Of a DNA stretch of 51,863 nt, positions 38,760-49,781 are shown piece after piece. The translations under genes were made by a program, and so were the position numbers. Below the pieces are notes generated by a model, which did not search any database, had not been told where the DNA came from, and worked only from the letters and a program-made list of their open reading frames with translations. Source of the stretch: an uncultured Pelagibacteraceae bacterium (GTDB lineage: Bacteria; Pseudomonadota; Alphaproteobacteria; Pelagibacterales; Pelagibacteraceae); NCBI GenBank assembly GCA_902636165.1, contig CACPQV010000002.1:1-51863 (forward strand), written 5' to 3'. Every line of letters starts with the position of its first letter. Within the stretch, counting starts at the first letter, position 1.

Positions 38760-41383
38760 AAACTTTCAATCGTTAATGATATTTTTTTGATATCATTTTT
38801 TAAATTACTATAGTTAGTTTTTTCTTGTTCAACAATATTTTTTGGTGCTCTAGCAGTAAATCCTTCATTAGATAATCGTTGTGATATCTTGTCCATTTCT
38901 TCCTGATATTTGCTCTGTCTTTTGACTAAATTTTCTTTAATTAGATTCAAATCAACATTCTCATCAAAATATATCTTAAATATGTCACCAGATATAACTA
39001 AAGTTGCCGACGGTTTTTGTTGATCTTTCTCGTAAAAATTATTAATTCGACCAAGCCTTTTAAGAACTACTTCATTATTAATCATAAAAGTTTTTTCTTT
39101 TTTAGCAATTTTATTAATAGATATATCAACAAATGAACCTGGATTTACATTTAACTCATTCTTAAATGATCTTAATTCTGAAATTATATTAATAATTTTT
39201 TCAACATCTTTTTGAGACTGATCTTTTTTTGCTTTACCAGATGGCCAATTTTTATACATGAGAAAATTTTTATTTGATCTATCAAACTTATTTTTTAACC
39301 ATATTTCTTCAGTCACAAATGGAATAAAAGGATGAAGCATTATTAGTATTTGTTTAAAAATATAAGCTGATACCTCTTTTACCTCTTTTTTTGCCTTTTT
39401 ATTTTCGGAATAAAGAATTGTTTTTGAAAGTTCAATGTACCAGTCACAATATGAATGCCAAGCAAACTGATAGGCATTTTTAGCTGCCTCATCAAAACGA
39501 TAATCTTCGATATTTTTTTGAATTTTATTTTTAATTTCAATTAACTCTGAATATATCCATTTGTTAATATTTAATGTAGTTTTTGGAACTTTGTCAGTTT
39601 TTTTGAAATCACATTTATTTGTTATTAAAAAATTATTAGCATTCCACAATTTATTTAAAAAATTCCTATAACCTTTAACCCTATCTTCAGAAAGTTTGAC
39701 ATCTGTTCCTGGAGATGCCATTGATAATAATGTAAATCTTAAGGCATCGGCACTATACTTTTCAATTAAATCTAATGGATCAATTACATTACCCTTTGAC
39801 TTAGACATTTTTTGTCCTTTTTCGTCTCTTACAAGTGCATGGACATAAATATCTTTGAAAGGTTCTTTATTTAAGAACTCCATTCCAAACATCATCATTC
39901 TAGCAACCCAAAAAAAGATAATATCAAAACCTGTAACTAAAACTGAGGTAGGATAGAATTTCTTAATAAAATCTTTTTTTTCAGGCCAACCTAATGTTGC
40001 AAAAGGCCATAAACCAGATGAAAACCACGTATCTAAAACATCTGGATCTCTAATTAATTTAACATCTTTTTTATAAAATCTTTTAGCTTGTTTTTTTGCA
40101 TCTACTTCATTTGTTGCAACAAATATTTTTTTATCTGGTCCGTACCAAGCTGGTATTTGATGACCCCACCAAAGTTGTCGAGAAACACACCACGGTTCAA
40201 TATTATTCATCCATTGAAAATAAGTTTTAGACCAATTAGTTGGAAAGAAATTTGTTTTTTTTGATTTAACTATTTTTTTTGCTTTTACAGCTAGTTTTTT
40301 TGCATCAACAAACCATTGTTCAGTTAAAAAAGGTTCTATAACTGAATTAGATCTATCACCATAAGGAACTTTATTTTTTATATTTTCCTCTTTAACAAAA
40401 AAATCTTTTTCTTTAAGTTCATTTAATAACTTTTTACGTGCATCAAATCTATCTAAACCTATATAATCATGAGGAGCGTTATTGTTAATTTTTCCCTCTT
40501 CTGTAAAAACATTTATGATCTCAAGTTTGTTTCTTTGACCTACATCATAATCATTAAAATCATGTGCAGGGGTAATCTTCAATGCTCCTGTACCTTGTTC
40601 TGGATCTGCATAATTATCCTTAATAATTTTAATCTTTCTACCTACAATAGGTATAGTAACAGTTTTACCAACGTGACTTTTATATCTGTCATCATTTGGA
40701 TTGACTGCGATCGCAGTATCTCCAAGCATTGTTTCCGGTCTAGTTGTTGCAATAGTAATAAATTCTGAGGTATTTTCAATTGGATATCTAATATAGTAAA
40801 TCTTAGAATTCATCTCTCTTTGATCAACTTCCAAATCTGAAATGGCAGTTTTTAAAACTGTATCCCAATTTACTAGTTTTTCAGCTTTGTAGATTAATTT
40901 TTTTTTATGTAGTTCAACAAAAACCTTTATTACAGATTTGGATAAATTTTTATCCATAGTAAAAGCATTTCGTGACCAGTCGCAAGAGCAACCAAGTTTT
41001 TTTAATTGATTGATAATTATATCACCGTATTGATTTTTCCATTCCCATACTTTTTCAATAAATTTTTCTCGTCCTAATGTATTTTTATTCAAATTTTCTT
41101 TTTCAAGCTTTTTTTCAACAAGTGCTTGCGTTGCTATACCTGCGTGATCTGTGCCAGGCTGCCATAAAGTTTCGTAATTATTCATTCTGTAATACCTAAC
41201 TAGTAAATCTTGAATTGAGTTATTTAGAGCATGACCCATGTGTAAACTTCCAGTTACATTTGGTGGGGGTATTACTATAGAAAATTTTTTTGAATTTTTT
41301 TGTGGTTTAAATAATTTGTGTTTTTCCCAATATGCATAAATTCTATCTTCTACTTTAGAATGTATATATTTATCGCTTATCAT
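38756..41383 (-). CDS. valS: Valyl-tRNA synthetase
   Basis: [16 protein letters not shown] (HIGH), [18 protein letters not shown] (KMSKS), [17 protein letters not shown]. Confidence 0.98.
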   Translation of the reverse strand: MISDKYIHSKVEDRIYAYWEKHKLFKPQKNSKKFSIVIPPPNVTGSLHMGHALNNSIQDLLVRYYRMNNYETLWQPGTDHAGIATQALVEKKLEKENLNKNTLGREKFIEKVWEWKNQYGDIIINQLKKLGCSCDWSRNAFTMDKNLSKSVIKVFVELHKKKLIYKAEKLVNWDTVLKTAISDLEVDQREMNSKIYYIRYPIENTSEFITIATTRPETMLGDTAIAVNPNDDRYKSHVGKTVTIPIVGRKIKIIKDNYADPEQGTGALKITPAHDFNDYDVGQRNKLEIINVFTEEGKINNNAPHDYIGLDRFDARKKLLNELKEKDFFVKEENIKNKVPYGDRSNSVIEPFLTEQWFVDAKKLAVKAKKIVKSKKTNFFPTNWSKTYFQWMNNIEPWCVSRQLWWGHQIPAWYGPDKKIFVATNEVDAKKQAKRFYKKDVKLIRDPDVLDTWFSSGLWPFATLGWPEKKDFIKKFYPTSVLVTGFDIIFFWVARMMMFGMEFLNKEPFKDIYVHALVRDEKGQKMSKSKGNVIDPLDLIEKYSADALRFTLLSMASPGTDVKLSEDRVKGYRNFLNKLWNANNFLITNKCDFKKTDKVPKTTLNINKWIYSELIEIKNKIQKNIEDYRFDEAAKNAYQFAWHSYCDWYIELSKTILYSENKKAKKEVKEVSAYIFKQILIMLHPFIPFVTEEIWLKNKFDRSNKNFLMYKNWPSGKAKKDQSQKDVEKIINIISELRSFKNELNVNPGSFVDISINKIAKKEKTFMINNEVVLKRLGRINNFYEKDQQKPSATLVISGDIFKIYFDENVDLNLIKENLVKRQSKYQEEMDKISQRLSNEGFTARAPKNIVEQEKTNYSNLKNDIKKISLTIESL

Positions 41384-41503
41384 GGATACAATTAGTTTAT
41401 AATTTAATAATCAAAATTAACAATAATCAAATTGGAACGTTATTTAATAGACTAATTGTTATAATTTTATATAAAACGTTTGTAGCTATCATCTAAAACA
41501 TAG

Positions 41504-41577
41504 GGCAACGTGGCGGAATGGTTACGCAGAGGATTGCAAATCCTTGTATCCCGGTTCGATTCCGGGCGTTGCCTCCA
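41504..41577 (+). tRNA. tRNA-Cys (anticodon GCA), CCA encoded
   Basis: GGCAACG...CGTTGCC-T-CCA acceptor, anticodon loop TTGCAAA, GGTTCGATTCC T-arm. Confidence 0.97.
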
Positions 41578-41626
41578 AAAAAAATCTTGTTTTAGAAAAA
41601 AAAGAAAGTAAGTTGTGCTTTAATAT

Positions 41627-41702
41627 TCCTCGGTAGCTCAGTTGGTAGAGCAGTTGACTGTTAATCAATTGGTCGCAGGTTCGAGTCCTGCCCGAGGAGC
41701 CA
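41627..41702 (+). tRNA. tRNA-Asn (anticodon GTT), CCA encoded
   Basis: TCCTCGG...CCGAGGA-G-CCA acceptor, anticodon loop CTGTTAA, GGTTCGAGTCC T-arm. Confidence 0.97.
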
Positions 41703-41706
41703 AATA

Positions 41707-42078
41707 TTACACTACTTTTGAAATATTGCTACCTGCTACCTGTAAAGACTTGTTGAACTTCAATTTTTGGTCAGCATTCAGTTCTGAGTAAAGTTTTACT
41801 AAAAAATTATAGTTAACATTCATATGACCTTCTTGAGACTTTTCTAAATTTATTAAATATTCAGAAAAATCCTCAAAAAAATAATTTATTGGCACTTTAA
41901 GATAATTTGAAAGCTGTAATAATCTTATGGAACTTACTCCATTAGTACCTTTTTCGTATTTTTGAATTTGCTGGAATGTTACGTTGATTGCTTTAGCTAC
42001 TTTAGTCTGAGTTAAACCTAGTGCTAATCTTCTAAGCTTAAGCTTATTGCCTAAATGCTTATTAAAATTATCTTCCAT
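41707..42078 (-). CDS. XRE-family helix-turn-helix transcriptional regulator
   Basis: LGNKLKLRRLALGLTQTKVAKAINVTFQQIQKYEKGTNGVSSIRLLQLSNYLKVPINYFF. Confidence 0.93.
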   Translation of the reverse strand: MEDNFNKHLGNKLKLRRLALGLTQTKVAKAINVTFQQIQKYEKGTNGVSSIRLLQLSNYLKVPINYFFEDFSEYLINLEKSQEGHMNVNYNFLVKLYSELNADQKLKFNKSLQVAGSNISKVV

Positions 42079-42241
42079 TAAGACCCCTCTTAATTATTTT
42101 AAAAAACTTATTCAACTAGTTTTTAATACCTACTGCAACTATTTATTTTTTTATTTTTGATGAAAAAACCCAAGAATACAAAAATATGTCAAGCAATACT
42201 TCTATCTAAAATATAGAAATATTCCTTGATAAAATCGCTTT

Positions 42242-42976
42242 CTATAGTATCTGGCTTAAAAAAAGTTTAGTCCTTTCACTCCTAGGATTAGCAAAAAATT
42301 CCTTTGTATCTGCTTTTTCTACTATCATTCCCTCATCCATAAATATCATTTGATCAGCCACTTCTTTTGCAAAACCCATTTCATGAGTAACAACAATCAT
42401 AGTCATTCCTTGTTTTGCTAAATTTACCATTACATCTAACACTTCTTTAATCATTTCTGGATCTAAGGCTGATGTTGGTTCATCAAAAAGCATTATTTTT
42501 GGCTCCATACATAAAGCTCTTGCTATTGCTGCTCTTTGTTGTTGTCCACCAGACAATTGTCCTGGATATTTTTGTGCTTGATCAAGTATTTGAACTCTTT
42601 CTAAGTGTTTAAGAGCAAGTTCTTCTGCATCTTTCTTGGGCATTTTTTTTACCCAAATAGGAGCTAGAGTACAATTATCTAAAATAGATAAATGAGGAAA
42701 TAAATTAAATTGTTGAAACACCATTCCTACTTCAGCTCTAATTTGTTCAATATTTTTTGTATCCTCTGTTAATTCTGTACCGTCTACAATTATATTTCCT
42801 TCTTGATGTTCTTCTAATCTATTAATACATCTAATCAAAGTTGATTTACCTGAGCCCGAAGGACCACATACAACAATTTTTTGTTTTGGTTTAACCTCTA
42901 AATTAATTCCTTTTAAAACTTGGAAATCTCCAAACCATTTATTCATGTTATTTATTTGGATGATACTTTCAGACAT
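42242..42976 (-). CDS. aapP: Polar/general L-amino-acid ABC transporter ATP-binding protein (AapP/BztD type)
   Basis: [51 protein letters not shown]; operon context. Confidence 0.94.
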   Translation of the reverse strand: MSESIIQINNMNKWFGDFQVLKGINLEVKPKQKIVVCGPSGSGKSTLIRCINRLEEHQEGNIIVDGTELTEDTKNIEQIRAEVGMVFQQFNLFPHLSILDNCTLAPIWVKKMPKKDAEELALKHLERVQILDQAQKYPGQLSGGQQQRAAIARALCMEPKIMLFDEPTSALDPEMIKEVLDVMVNLAKQGMTMIVVTHEMGFAKEVADQMIFMDEGMIVEKADTKEFFANPRSERTKLFLSQIL

Positions 42977-42981
42977 ATTCT

Positions 42982-44424
42982 TTATCTATCAGTTTTATAT
43001 TTAATTTCTAAATTATAGCTATATTTACTCATTGCATAACAAATAATCCAGAAAATTATTGCGGCAAAAACATAACCTTCCATAGCAAATCCTAACCATT
43101 CTGGGTTAGTTTTGGCAAGATTTAACATTCCAACTATTTCTAAAAGTCCAACAACAAATATTAATGGAGTATCTTTCACTAAAGCTAAAAATGTGTTTGC
43201 AATACCTGGAATAACTAATTTTAAAGCTTGGGGCAAAATTACAAAAATATGCATTTTCCAATATCCCATTCCTAAAGACTTAGCAGCCTCATATTGTCCT
43301 CTTGGAAGTGCTTGCAATCCTCCTCTTATAACCTCAGCTACATATGCGGCCTCAAACAATGAAATTGCTATAATGCATCTTACTAATTTATCTATAAAAA
43401 AATCTGCTGGTAGAAACATTGGAAACATTACAGCAGACATAAATAAAACTGTTATTAACGGAACACCTCTCCAAAATTCAATAAAACCAATTGAAATATA
43501 TCTTATCAATGGAAAATCTGATCTTCTACCTAAAGCAAAAGCCATTCCGATTGGAAAACAAAAAATTAAACAGAAAAAAGAGATAATAAAAGTTAAAGAT
43601 AATCCACCCCAAGCACCTGTTTCAACCCAATTTAAACCATCCAACTTTCCTAACTCTATAGTTTCCTCAAAAAAAAGAAAATATTTTAATAAAATATATA
43701 AAAATAATGGAACAATTAAAAAATAGTAAAATTTAAACTTATTTGGTATGAAAAATCCTATAATTATAGATACAATTGCAGCAATAATTCCATAAGAAAA
43801 GTCAAAAAATACCGGACCACCTGAAATAAAGAAAAATATAAATAAAAATGCAATAAAAGGATAAATTACAACATAATAAAGTGTTAAATATTTTTTAAAT
43901 CTATCAGTTGCAAAATATCCAACTGATCCAAGTAATGCTAGTGCTATAAATGAAAGATTGATTCTCCATTGTTCTGCATTAGGATACATTCCATACATAA
44001 ATCTTCTCATCCAAACCTTTATGTAAGTCCAACAAGCACCTGATCCTGAACATACATCTTTACTATCACCGGCAAAACTAGCTTCGATAAAAAACCAATC
44101 AAGAATTGGTGGTATTGATTTAATTACTGTGAAGATTATTAATAAAGACAGTATCGCATTGAAATTATTAGTATTTATGTTTTTATTTAATAGATCAAGT
44201 TTTTTGATACCGCTATACTCAATTCTTATGAAATAAAGTCCAATAAAACCTAAGATTAAAGGCATAATAAAACTCAAAAAATTTGGTAAAAAACCTACAA
44301 AATTTATTTTAAAAAAGGAGTTTAAAAAAACATCTAAAATACTGATGAAAAATAAAAAAGATCCTAAATATAGAAAAGTATTTAGATTTGATTTATCAGG
44401 TTTTAAAAAATTTATCCTATTCAT
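42982..44424 (-). CDS. aapM: General L-amino-acid ABC transporter permease (AapM/BztC type)
   Basis: HisM-type permease ([59 protein letters not shown]) with long N-terminal TM extension. Confidence 0.93.
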   Translation of the reverse strand: MNRINFLKPDKSNLNTFLYLGSFLFFISILDVFLNSFFKINFVGFLPNFLSFIMPLILGFIGLYFIRIEYSGIKKLDLLNKNINTNNFNAILSLLIIFTVIKSIPPILDWFFIEASFAGDSKDVCSGSGACWTYIKVWMRRFMYGMYPNAEQWRINLSFIALALLGSVGYFATDRFKKYLTLYYVVIYPFIAFLFIFFFISGGPVFFDFSYGIIAAIVSIIIGFFIPNKFKFYYFLIVPLFLYILLKYFLFFEETIELGKLDGLNWVETGAWGGLSLTFIISFFCLIFCFPIGMAFALGRRSDFPLIRYISIGFIEFWRGVPLITVLFMSAVMFPMFLPADFFIDKLVRCIIAISLFEAAYVAEVIRGGLQALPRGQYEAAKSLGMGYWKMHIFVILPQALKLVIPGIANTFLALVKDTPLIFVVGLLEIVGMLNLAKTNPEWLGFAMEGYVFAAIIFWIICYAMSKYSYNLEIKYKTDR

Positions 44425-45575
44425 TATTTTTCCTGTATTGCGATTTTCTTGTTGTACCAGTTCATCAAGATTGAAATTGAAATACTTAAGCTCAAATAGG
44501 TAAACATTGTAATAGAAACAATCTCAATAGCTTTACCAGTTTGCATTAAAGCGGTACCAGCAAAAACTAAAACCAAATCAGGATATGCTATTGCAGCAGC
44601 TAAAGATGAATTTTTCGTTAAGTTTAAATATTGATTGGTTGTTGGTGGAATTATAATTCTCAAAGCTTGGGGCATTATCACTAATTTTAAAACTTGATTG
44701 GGCGTCAATCCAATAGATGCGGCAGCTTCTTTTTGACCCTTACCCACGCCTTGTATTCCAGCTCTTACACATTCAGCTATAAAAGTAGCTGTATATAAAG
44801 ATAGAGATAAAGTTAGCGCTATTAATTCTGGGGGCAAGCTTAATCCACCATCATAGACAAATGAAGTAGCAGCCAATTGTTTTAGTTGAGGTATTTCAAA
44901 AGATAAGCTTACCCCTCCAATTAAAAAACTTAATAGAGGTAAAATGAAAAGTAATCCAATTGAAATTAAAAAAACAGGAATTTGTTTACCTTGTGTTTCT
45001 TGCAATTTTTTAGCTTGGAACCTAATTACAATGATTGCAATTGTTGCAGCAACTATTGAATAAAAGAAAATATTTAAATTTTCCCAAATAAAAGCTGGCA
45101 CATAAAGACCTTTTATTGTTAAAAAAAACACACCGAAAATTGCTTCAGCATCCTGAGGTAATGGAAGAGCTCTTAAAGCAGCAAAATACCAGAAAAAAAT
45201 TTGAAGAAGTAGTGGTATATTTCTAAAAAATTCTACATAGTAAGCAGCAAATTTATTTATTAGATAATTTGGAGACAATCTTGCTACTCCAACAATAACT
45301 CCGATAATTGTTGCTATAATAATTCCAATAACAGAGACAAGTATAGTATTTAATAAACCTACTAAATAAGCTCTAAAGTATGAATGAGAACCGTCGTACT
45401 CAATTAAAGAAAACTGAACATCAAAAGATGACTCTTGAGATAAAAAACCATAACCAAAATCAATACCTCTATTTTCCATATTGATTTGTGCATTGTATGT
45501 AAAAAAACCAAAAATCAGAACTACAGCTATAACTGTAATTAATTGAGGACCTAAGTCTTTTAATTTAAAGTTCAC
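44424..45575 (-). CDS. aapQ: General L-amino-acid ABC transporter permease (AapQ/BztB type)
   Basis: EFFRNIPLLLQIFFWYF, AECVRAGIQGVGKGQKEAAASIGLTPNQVLKLVIMPQALRIIIPP. Confidence 0.93.
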   Translation of the reverse strand: MNFKLKDLGPQLITVIAVVLIFGFFTYNAQINMENRGIDFGYGFLSQESSFDVQFSLIEYDGSHSYFRAYLVGLLNTILVSVIGIIIATIIGVIVGVARLSPNYLINKFAAYYVEFFRNIPLLLQIFFWYFAALRALPLPQDAEAIFGVFFLTIKGLYVPAFIWENLNIFFYSIVAATIAIIVIRFQAKKLQETQGKQIPVFLISIGLLFILPLLSFLIGGVSLSFEIPQLKQLAATSFVYDGGLSLPPELIALTLSLSLYTATFIAECVRAGIQGVGKGQKEAAASIGLTPNQVLKLVIMPQALRIIIPPTTNQYLNLTKNSSLAAAIAYPDLVLVFAGTALMQTGKAIEIVSITMFTYLSLSISISILMNWYNKKIAIQEK

Positions 45576-45602
45576 AGTGTGATAATATATGGGTTTATAA
45601 AA

Positions 45603-45630
45603 AAAAGGGCTAGAAAAATCTAGCCCTTTT
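45603..45630 (-). terminator. Rho-independent terminator/attenuator between aapJ and aapQ
   Basis: Perfect 12-bp inverted repeat AAAAGGGCTAGA / TCTAGCCCTTTT with 4-nt loop; U-tract on the minus strand (A-run 45599-45606 on plus). Confidence 0.85.
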
Positions 45631-45649
45631 AAATTGTTTTAAACTACAA

Positions 45650-46690
45650 TTATCTTGCAGGTGGTACGTAAAGTATTCCGCCTTTTGTCCATAATTGGTT
45701 TGGACCTCTGTCTGGTAAAATACCAGTGTCAGCTATATTTCTCTTATAACTTTCACCGTAGTTACCAACTTGCTTGATAATTCTTAAGCTCCACTCGTTA
45801 TCAAGACCAAAAGCAGCACCTAATTCACCTTCAGCTCCAACTAATCTTTTAATCGCTGGGTTATCTGAAGTTTTCATTGAGTCTGCATTTGCTGAAGTGA
45901 TTCCATATTCCTCTGCTTCAATCATAGCATTTAAAGACCATCTTACGATATCTTCCCATACTGAATCACCTTGTCTAACAACTGGACCTAATGGCTCTTT
46001 AGAAATAGTTTCAGGTAATACAATGTGCTCATCTGGATTGCTCATTTTAGTTCTTTGAGCAGCTAGACCAGATTTATCAGTTGTATACGTATCACATCTT
46101 CCTGAGTCATAAGCAGCAACAACTTCGTCTGCTTTTTCAAAAGCTACTGGCTCATAAGAAATTCCTCTAGAATTAAAGAAGTCTCTCATGTTTAACTCAG
46201 TTGTTGTACCTATATTTGTACAAGCTGAGATACCATTTTTGAATTGATTTACAGAAGAGATACCTGAGTTTTTTCTAACCATGAAACCTTGACCATCGTA
46301 GAAATTTACTCCAACGAAAGTAAGTCCAATATCAGCATCTCTAGAAAGAGTCCAAGTTGTGTTTCTTGATAAGATATCAATCTCACCAGATGTTAAAGCT
46401 GTAAATCTTTCTTTAGCACTTAGTGGTGTAAATTTAACTTTATTTGCATCACCTAGAACTGCAGCAGCTACCGCTCTACATACATCAACGTCAACACCAG
46501 TCCAATTTCCTGCAGCATCAGCGTTAGAAAATCCTGGAAGACCTTGAGATACTCCACATCTTACAAAACCCTTCTTTTGAGTGTTTTTAAGTGTTTTTGA
46601 TTTTTTAGCAGCCATAGACTCTGTTGTAAAAGTAAACAACACAGCTACCATAGCAACTAAAGAAGTTAATTGTTTTAAGTATTTAAACAT
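45650..46690 (-). CDS. aapJ: General L-amino-acid ABC transporter substrate-binding protein (AapJ/BztA type)
   Basis: Signal peptide; KKGFVRCGVSQGLPGFSNADAAGNWTGVDVDVCRAVAAAVLGD, PLGPVVRQGDSVWEDIVRW. Confidence 0.95.
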   Translation of the reverse strand: MFKYLKQLTSLVAMVAVLFTFTTESMAAKKSKTLKNTQKKGFVRCGVSQGLPGFSNADAAGNWTGVDVDVCRAVAAAVLGDANKVKFTPLSAKERFTALTSGEIDILSRNTTWTLSRDADIGLTFVGVNFYDGQGFMVRKNSGISSVNQFKNGISACTNIGTTTELNMRDFFNSRGISYEPVAFEKADEVVAAYDSGRCDTYTTDKSGLAAQRTKMSNPDEHIVLPETISKEPLGPVVRQGDSVWEDIVRWSLNAMIEAEEYGITSANADSMKTSDNPAIKRLVGAEGELGAAFGLDNEWSLRIIKQVGNYGESYKRNIADTGILPDRGPNQLWTKGGILYVPPAR

Positions 46691-46711
46691 TATTCTTCCT
46701 TTTGTTATTAT

Positions 46712-46749
46712 TTATTTGTTAACAAATAATTCAAAACTTTGTTTTGAAT
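46712..46749 (-). promoter_or_regulatory. Two consecutive inverted repeats in the aapJ leader
   Basis: Perfect 18-bp palindrome TTATTTGTTAACAAATAA (46712-46729) adjoining ATTCAAAAC-TTT-GTTTTGAAT (46729-46749). Confidence 0.6.
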
Positions 46750-46756
46750 ATTTATA

Positions 46757-46785
46757 ATTTAATCACTTTAAAAAACTCTGATCAA
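46757..46785 (-). promoter_or_regulatory. Putative sigma70 promoter of aapJ (TTGATC-N17-TTAAAT on minus strand)
   Basis: -35-like at 46785-46780, 17-bp spacer, -10-like at 46762-46757; predicted start about 46750, just upstream of the inverted repeats. Confidence 0.45.
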
Positions 46786-46869
46786 GAAAAATTTAAATAT
46801 ATAAGATGATTTATTAGATTCACGTCAAGAAAATAATTGAAGAAAATATGAGTATTTAAATTGATAAAA

Positions 46870-46946
46870 TGGCGCGCCCTGAAGGATTCGAACCTACGAC
46901 CCTCGGTTTAGAAAACCGATGCTCTATCCAGCTGAGCTAAGGGCGC
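46870..46946 (-). tRNA. tRNA-Arg (anticodon TCT), CCA encoded
   Basis: Reverse complement GCGCCCTTAGCTCAGCTGGATAGAGCATCGGTTTTCTAAACCGAGGGTCGTAGGTTCGAATCCTTCAGGGCGCGCCA; anticodon loop TTTCTAA. Confidence 0.97.
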
Positions 46947-46977
46947 ATTTCTAAGAAGATACGTATACAACAATAAT

Positions 46978-48384
46978 TTAGCTTTTAAAAAGAAATTTTT
47001 TTATTAATAGAAGAATTGTTAATAACTCAATTCTACCGATAATCATAAATAAAATAAGACAGTATTTAGTTAAAAAATGAAGGTTATTAAAATCAAAATA
47101 GGCTAATCCATAAATAGAGGAGTTTACTGTATTCATTAAAGTTAAAATAGATAATTTAAATGAATTTTCAAAATCTATTCCACTTATACTCAAAAAAGAA
47201 GTAAGAGCGAACATCGATAAAATGAATATTAATAAAGTTAAGAAATATTTATTTATTTCATTAAAATCAAAATATATTTTTGAGAACATCAATTTATTCA
47301 TAAAAATATTTTTAGGTTTACTGAAGGATAAAATTTGATTCAAAGAGTATTTAAATAAGGAATAAATCTTTATAAACCTCAAGCCTGAACTTGTAGAGAA
47401 AAAAGATCCTCCAATAATTACTAATATTAAAAAAATAAATATTAAATTTTCTTGATTGTTGTTTAAGGAAATACCGATGTTTGAAACACTACTTGTTATA
47501 GATAAAAGATTGACAGAAAAATCCTTATTAAAACTGAAAAATAATAAAAAAATTGCAATTATAATTATCAAATAAACTATTAAATGAAGATCTTCATAAA
47601 AAAAATTTACATTTTTTTTTTTAAAAAAAATTAAATTATAACTAAAAAAAATACTAAAAAATGAGATAAGCATTAACAAAGATAAGACTAAAATTTGTGA
47701 ATTTTGTTTAATTATGCTTGTAAGATCGTTAACAGGTAAAAAACCACCAGATGAAATAAGTGTAAATGCAAGATTCAGTGAATTAAATGACCTTATAGAA
47801 AAAATATTAAGAACTAAAAAAATAATTAATGTCAATATTGAGTAAAGAAAAAATATTTTTATTGCTTGTTTAAATATCTCCGAACTATCAAATGAAATAA
47901 AATTAGTTAATGTTTTTTTAAAATTTTCATCATAAATGTCTATTAGAAGAATTATAGAAAATAAAAAGTAAAGCCCACCTAACCATTGCGTTGATGATCT
48001 CCATAAAATTAAGCTTTGATCAATATGTTTAATATTTTCAAAAATACTAAATCCTGTAGATGTAAAACCTGATACAGACTCAAAATATGAATTTAAAAAA
48101 GTTAAATTATAAATACTGAAATAAAATGGGATTGATAATATTAAAGGGATTAAAAGATAGCCTAAAAATATAGTCAAAATTTTATCAAAAATTGAAATTT
48201 TTTTACTTTGAATTTTTAATTTATAAAATATTACCGAGATTATAAAAGATACGATTAAACTATAGTAATAAGTATTTAGATTTAAATACAAATTTAAATA
48301 ATAAGAATAAATAATATTAAAAAAAGATAGAATAGATATTAATCCAAAAAAAAAACTTAAATATCTAATTTGTAAGCTAAACAT
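46978..48384 (-). CDS. trkH: Trk-type potassium uptake membrane subunit TrkH
   Basis: Multi-TM protein with P-loop-like segments (YFESVSGFTSTGFSIFENI, WRSSTQWLGGLYF, LTLMNTVNSSIYGLA); next to trkA. Confidence 0.9.
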   Translation of the reverse strand: MFSLQIRYLSFFFGLISILSFFNIIYSYYLNLYLNLNTYYYSLIVSFIISVIFYKLKIQSKKISIFDKILTIFLGYLLIPLILSIPFYFSIYNLTFLNSYFESVSGFTSTGFSIFENIKHIDQSLILWRSSTQWLGGLYFLFSIILLIDIYDENFKKTLTNFISFDSSEIFKQAIKIFFLYSILTLIIFLVLNIFSIRSFNSLNLAFTLISSGGFLPVNDLTSIIKQNSQILVLSLLMLISFFSIFFSYNLIFFKKKNVNFFYEDLHLIVYLIIIIAIFLLFFSFNKDFSVNLLSITSSVSNIGISLNNNQENLIFIFLILVIIGGSFFSTSSGLRFIKIYSLFKYSLNQILSFSKPKNIFMNKLMFSKIYFDFNEINKYFLTLLIFILSMFALTSFLSISGIDFENSFKLSILTLMNTVNSSIYGLAYFDFNNLHFLTKYCLILFMIIGRIELLTILLLIKKFLFKS

Positions 48385-48388
48385 TTAA

Positions 48389-49780
48389 TTATACCGAGCT
48401 CAATCTAAAAATATTTTCTACAAAAGATATAGAGTCTTTTTTAACAATAAAAACAACTCTATCATCTTTTTGAAATATAAAATTTGATCTTGGTATAATA
48501 ATTTTTTTATCTCTTAGAACTGCTCCAATTCTTGATTCCTCAGGAAGATTTGAGTTTTTTATTTCTTTATTAATTAACTCTGATGTTTCTATAATCTCGG
48601 CTTCAATTACCTCATATTCTCCATTAGAAATAGTATAAGCATTCTCAATCGTACCTTTGTGAATATGTTTTAAAATACTGGAAACAGTTGTCATTCTTGG
48701 ATCGATTAAGTCATCGATTTTTAAAGAAGACTGAAGCAAAGAATAATTTGGTTTATTTGTTAATGCCATGGTTCTTTTATCATCAATCTTTTTTTTATCT
48801 TTTGCAAACTTCTCAACTAAAACACTTACCATTAAGTTATCTTCATCATCATTTGTTAATGCTAACACCGTCTCAGCCTCTTCTAAATTAGCCTCTGTTA
48901 ACACTTCTTCATCTAATCCATCACCATTAATGATAATTGTGTCGTTAAGTTCACTAGCTAAATATTCTGCTCTTTGTTTATTTTTTTCGACAATTTTTAC
49001 TCTAACTGTATCTAAAGTCTCCTCAATATTTTTAGCTAAGTTAAAACCAATATTTCCTCCGCCTATTATTAATATTTTTTTTGATATTTTTTCTGAGTGA
49101 CTAAACGCTTCTAAAGTTTCTGACATTTGAGAAGAATTAATAATAATATAAATTTTATCATCCTTCTGTACAAAGTCTGTTTTCTTAGGAATAAAAAATT
49201 TATCATTTCTATTAATACCAATTATATTTGCTTCCAACTTTGGGTGTTTTTTTGTTAGTTCATTAAATTTAATTCCAATAGATTTACAATCTTCTTTAAT
49301 TAAAATTTCTAGTAGTCTAATCTTGTTATCTGCGAAAGGTACACTGTCCAATGCTCCAGGTGCTTCTAGTTTTCTTTGTATAGACTTTGCAATCTCAAGT
49401 TCAGGTGAAATAATAACATCTATAGGAAGATTTTCTTTATTATAAACCCTTGTAAATTTTGGGTTTAAATAATCCTGTGACCTAATTCTTGCTATTTTTT
49501 TCTGTATATTGAATATAGAAAAAGCGATTTGACAAATTAGCATGTTAATTTCATCATTTCTTGTGACTGCTATAATCATGTCTGTTTCAGATGCATTAGC
49601 TTTTTCAAGTATTGAAGGATAGGTTGCTTTTCCTACTATAGCTTTCACATCTAAACTATCATTGATTTTTTGAATATCTTCACTTGATTGATCAATAACA
49701 GTAATAGAATGACCCTGTTCACTCAATAATTTTGAGATAGTAAACCCTACTCTTCCAGCACCACAAATAATAATATTCAT
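48389..49780 (-). CDS. trkA: Trk system potassium transport regulatory protein TrkA
   Basis: Two RCK/TrkA-N domains: MNIIICGAGRVGFTISKLLSEQGHSITVID and KILIIGGGNIGFNLAKNIEE. Confidence 0.95.
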   Translation of the reverse strand: MNIIICGAGRVGFTISKLLSEQGHSITVIDQSSEDIQKINDSLDVKAIVGKATYPSILEKANASETDMIIAVTRNDEINMLICQIAFSIFNIQKKIARIRSQDYLNPKFTRVYNKENLPIDVIISPELEIAKSIQRKLEAPGALDSVPFADNKIRLLEILIKEDCKSIGIKFNELTKKHPKLEANIIGINRNDKFFIPKKTDFVQKDDKIYIIINSSQMSETLEAFSHSEKISKKILIIGGGNIGFNLAKNIEETLDTVRVKIVEKNKQRAEYLASELNDTIIINGDGLDEEVLTEANLEEAETVLALTNDDEDNLMVSVLVEKFAKDKKKIDDKRTMALTNKPNYSLLQSSLKIDDLIDPRMTTVSSILKHIHKGTIENAYTISNGEYEVIEAEIIETSELINKEIKNSNLPEESRIGAVLRDKKIIIPRSNFIFQKDDRVVFIVKKDSISFVENIFRLSSV

Positions 49781-49781
49781 T

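Noticed and set aside
41504-42078. tRNA-Cys/tRNA-Asn next to an XRE regulator as a possible integrated element
   Set aside because: No integrase, no att-like repeat and no foreign genes; the HTH protein resembles a common alphaproteobacterial housekeeping-type regulator.
42200-42218. Weak hairpin TTCTAT-N7-ATAGAA upstream of the XRE regulator/after aapP
   Set aside because: Only a 6-bp AT stem without a U-tract; expected by chance in such AT-rich sequence.
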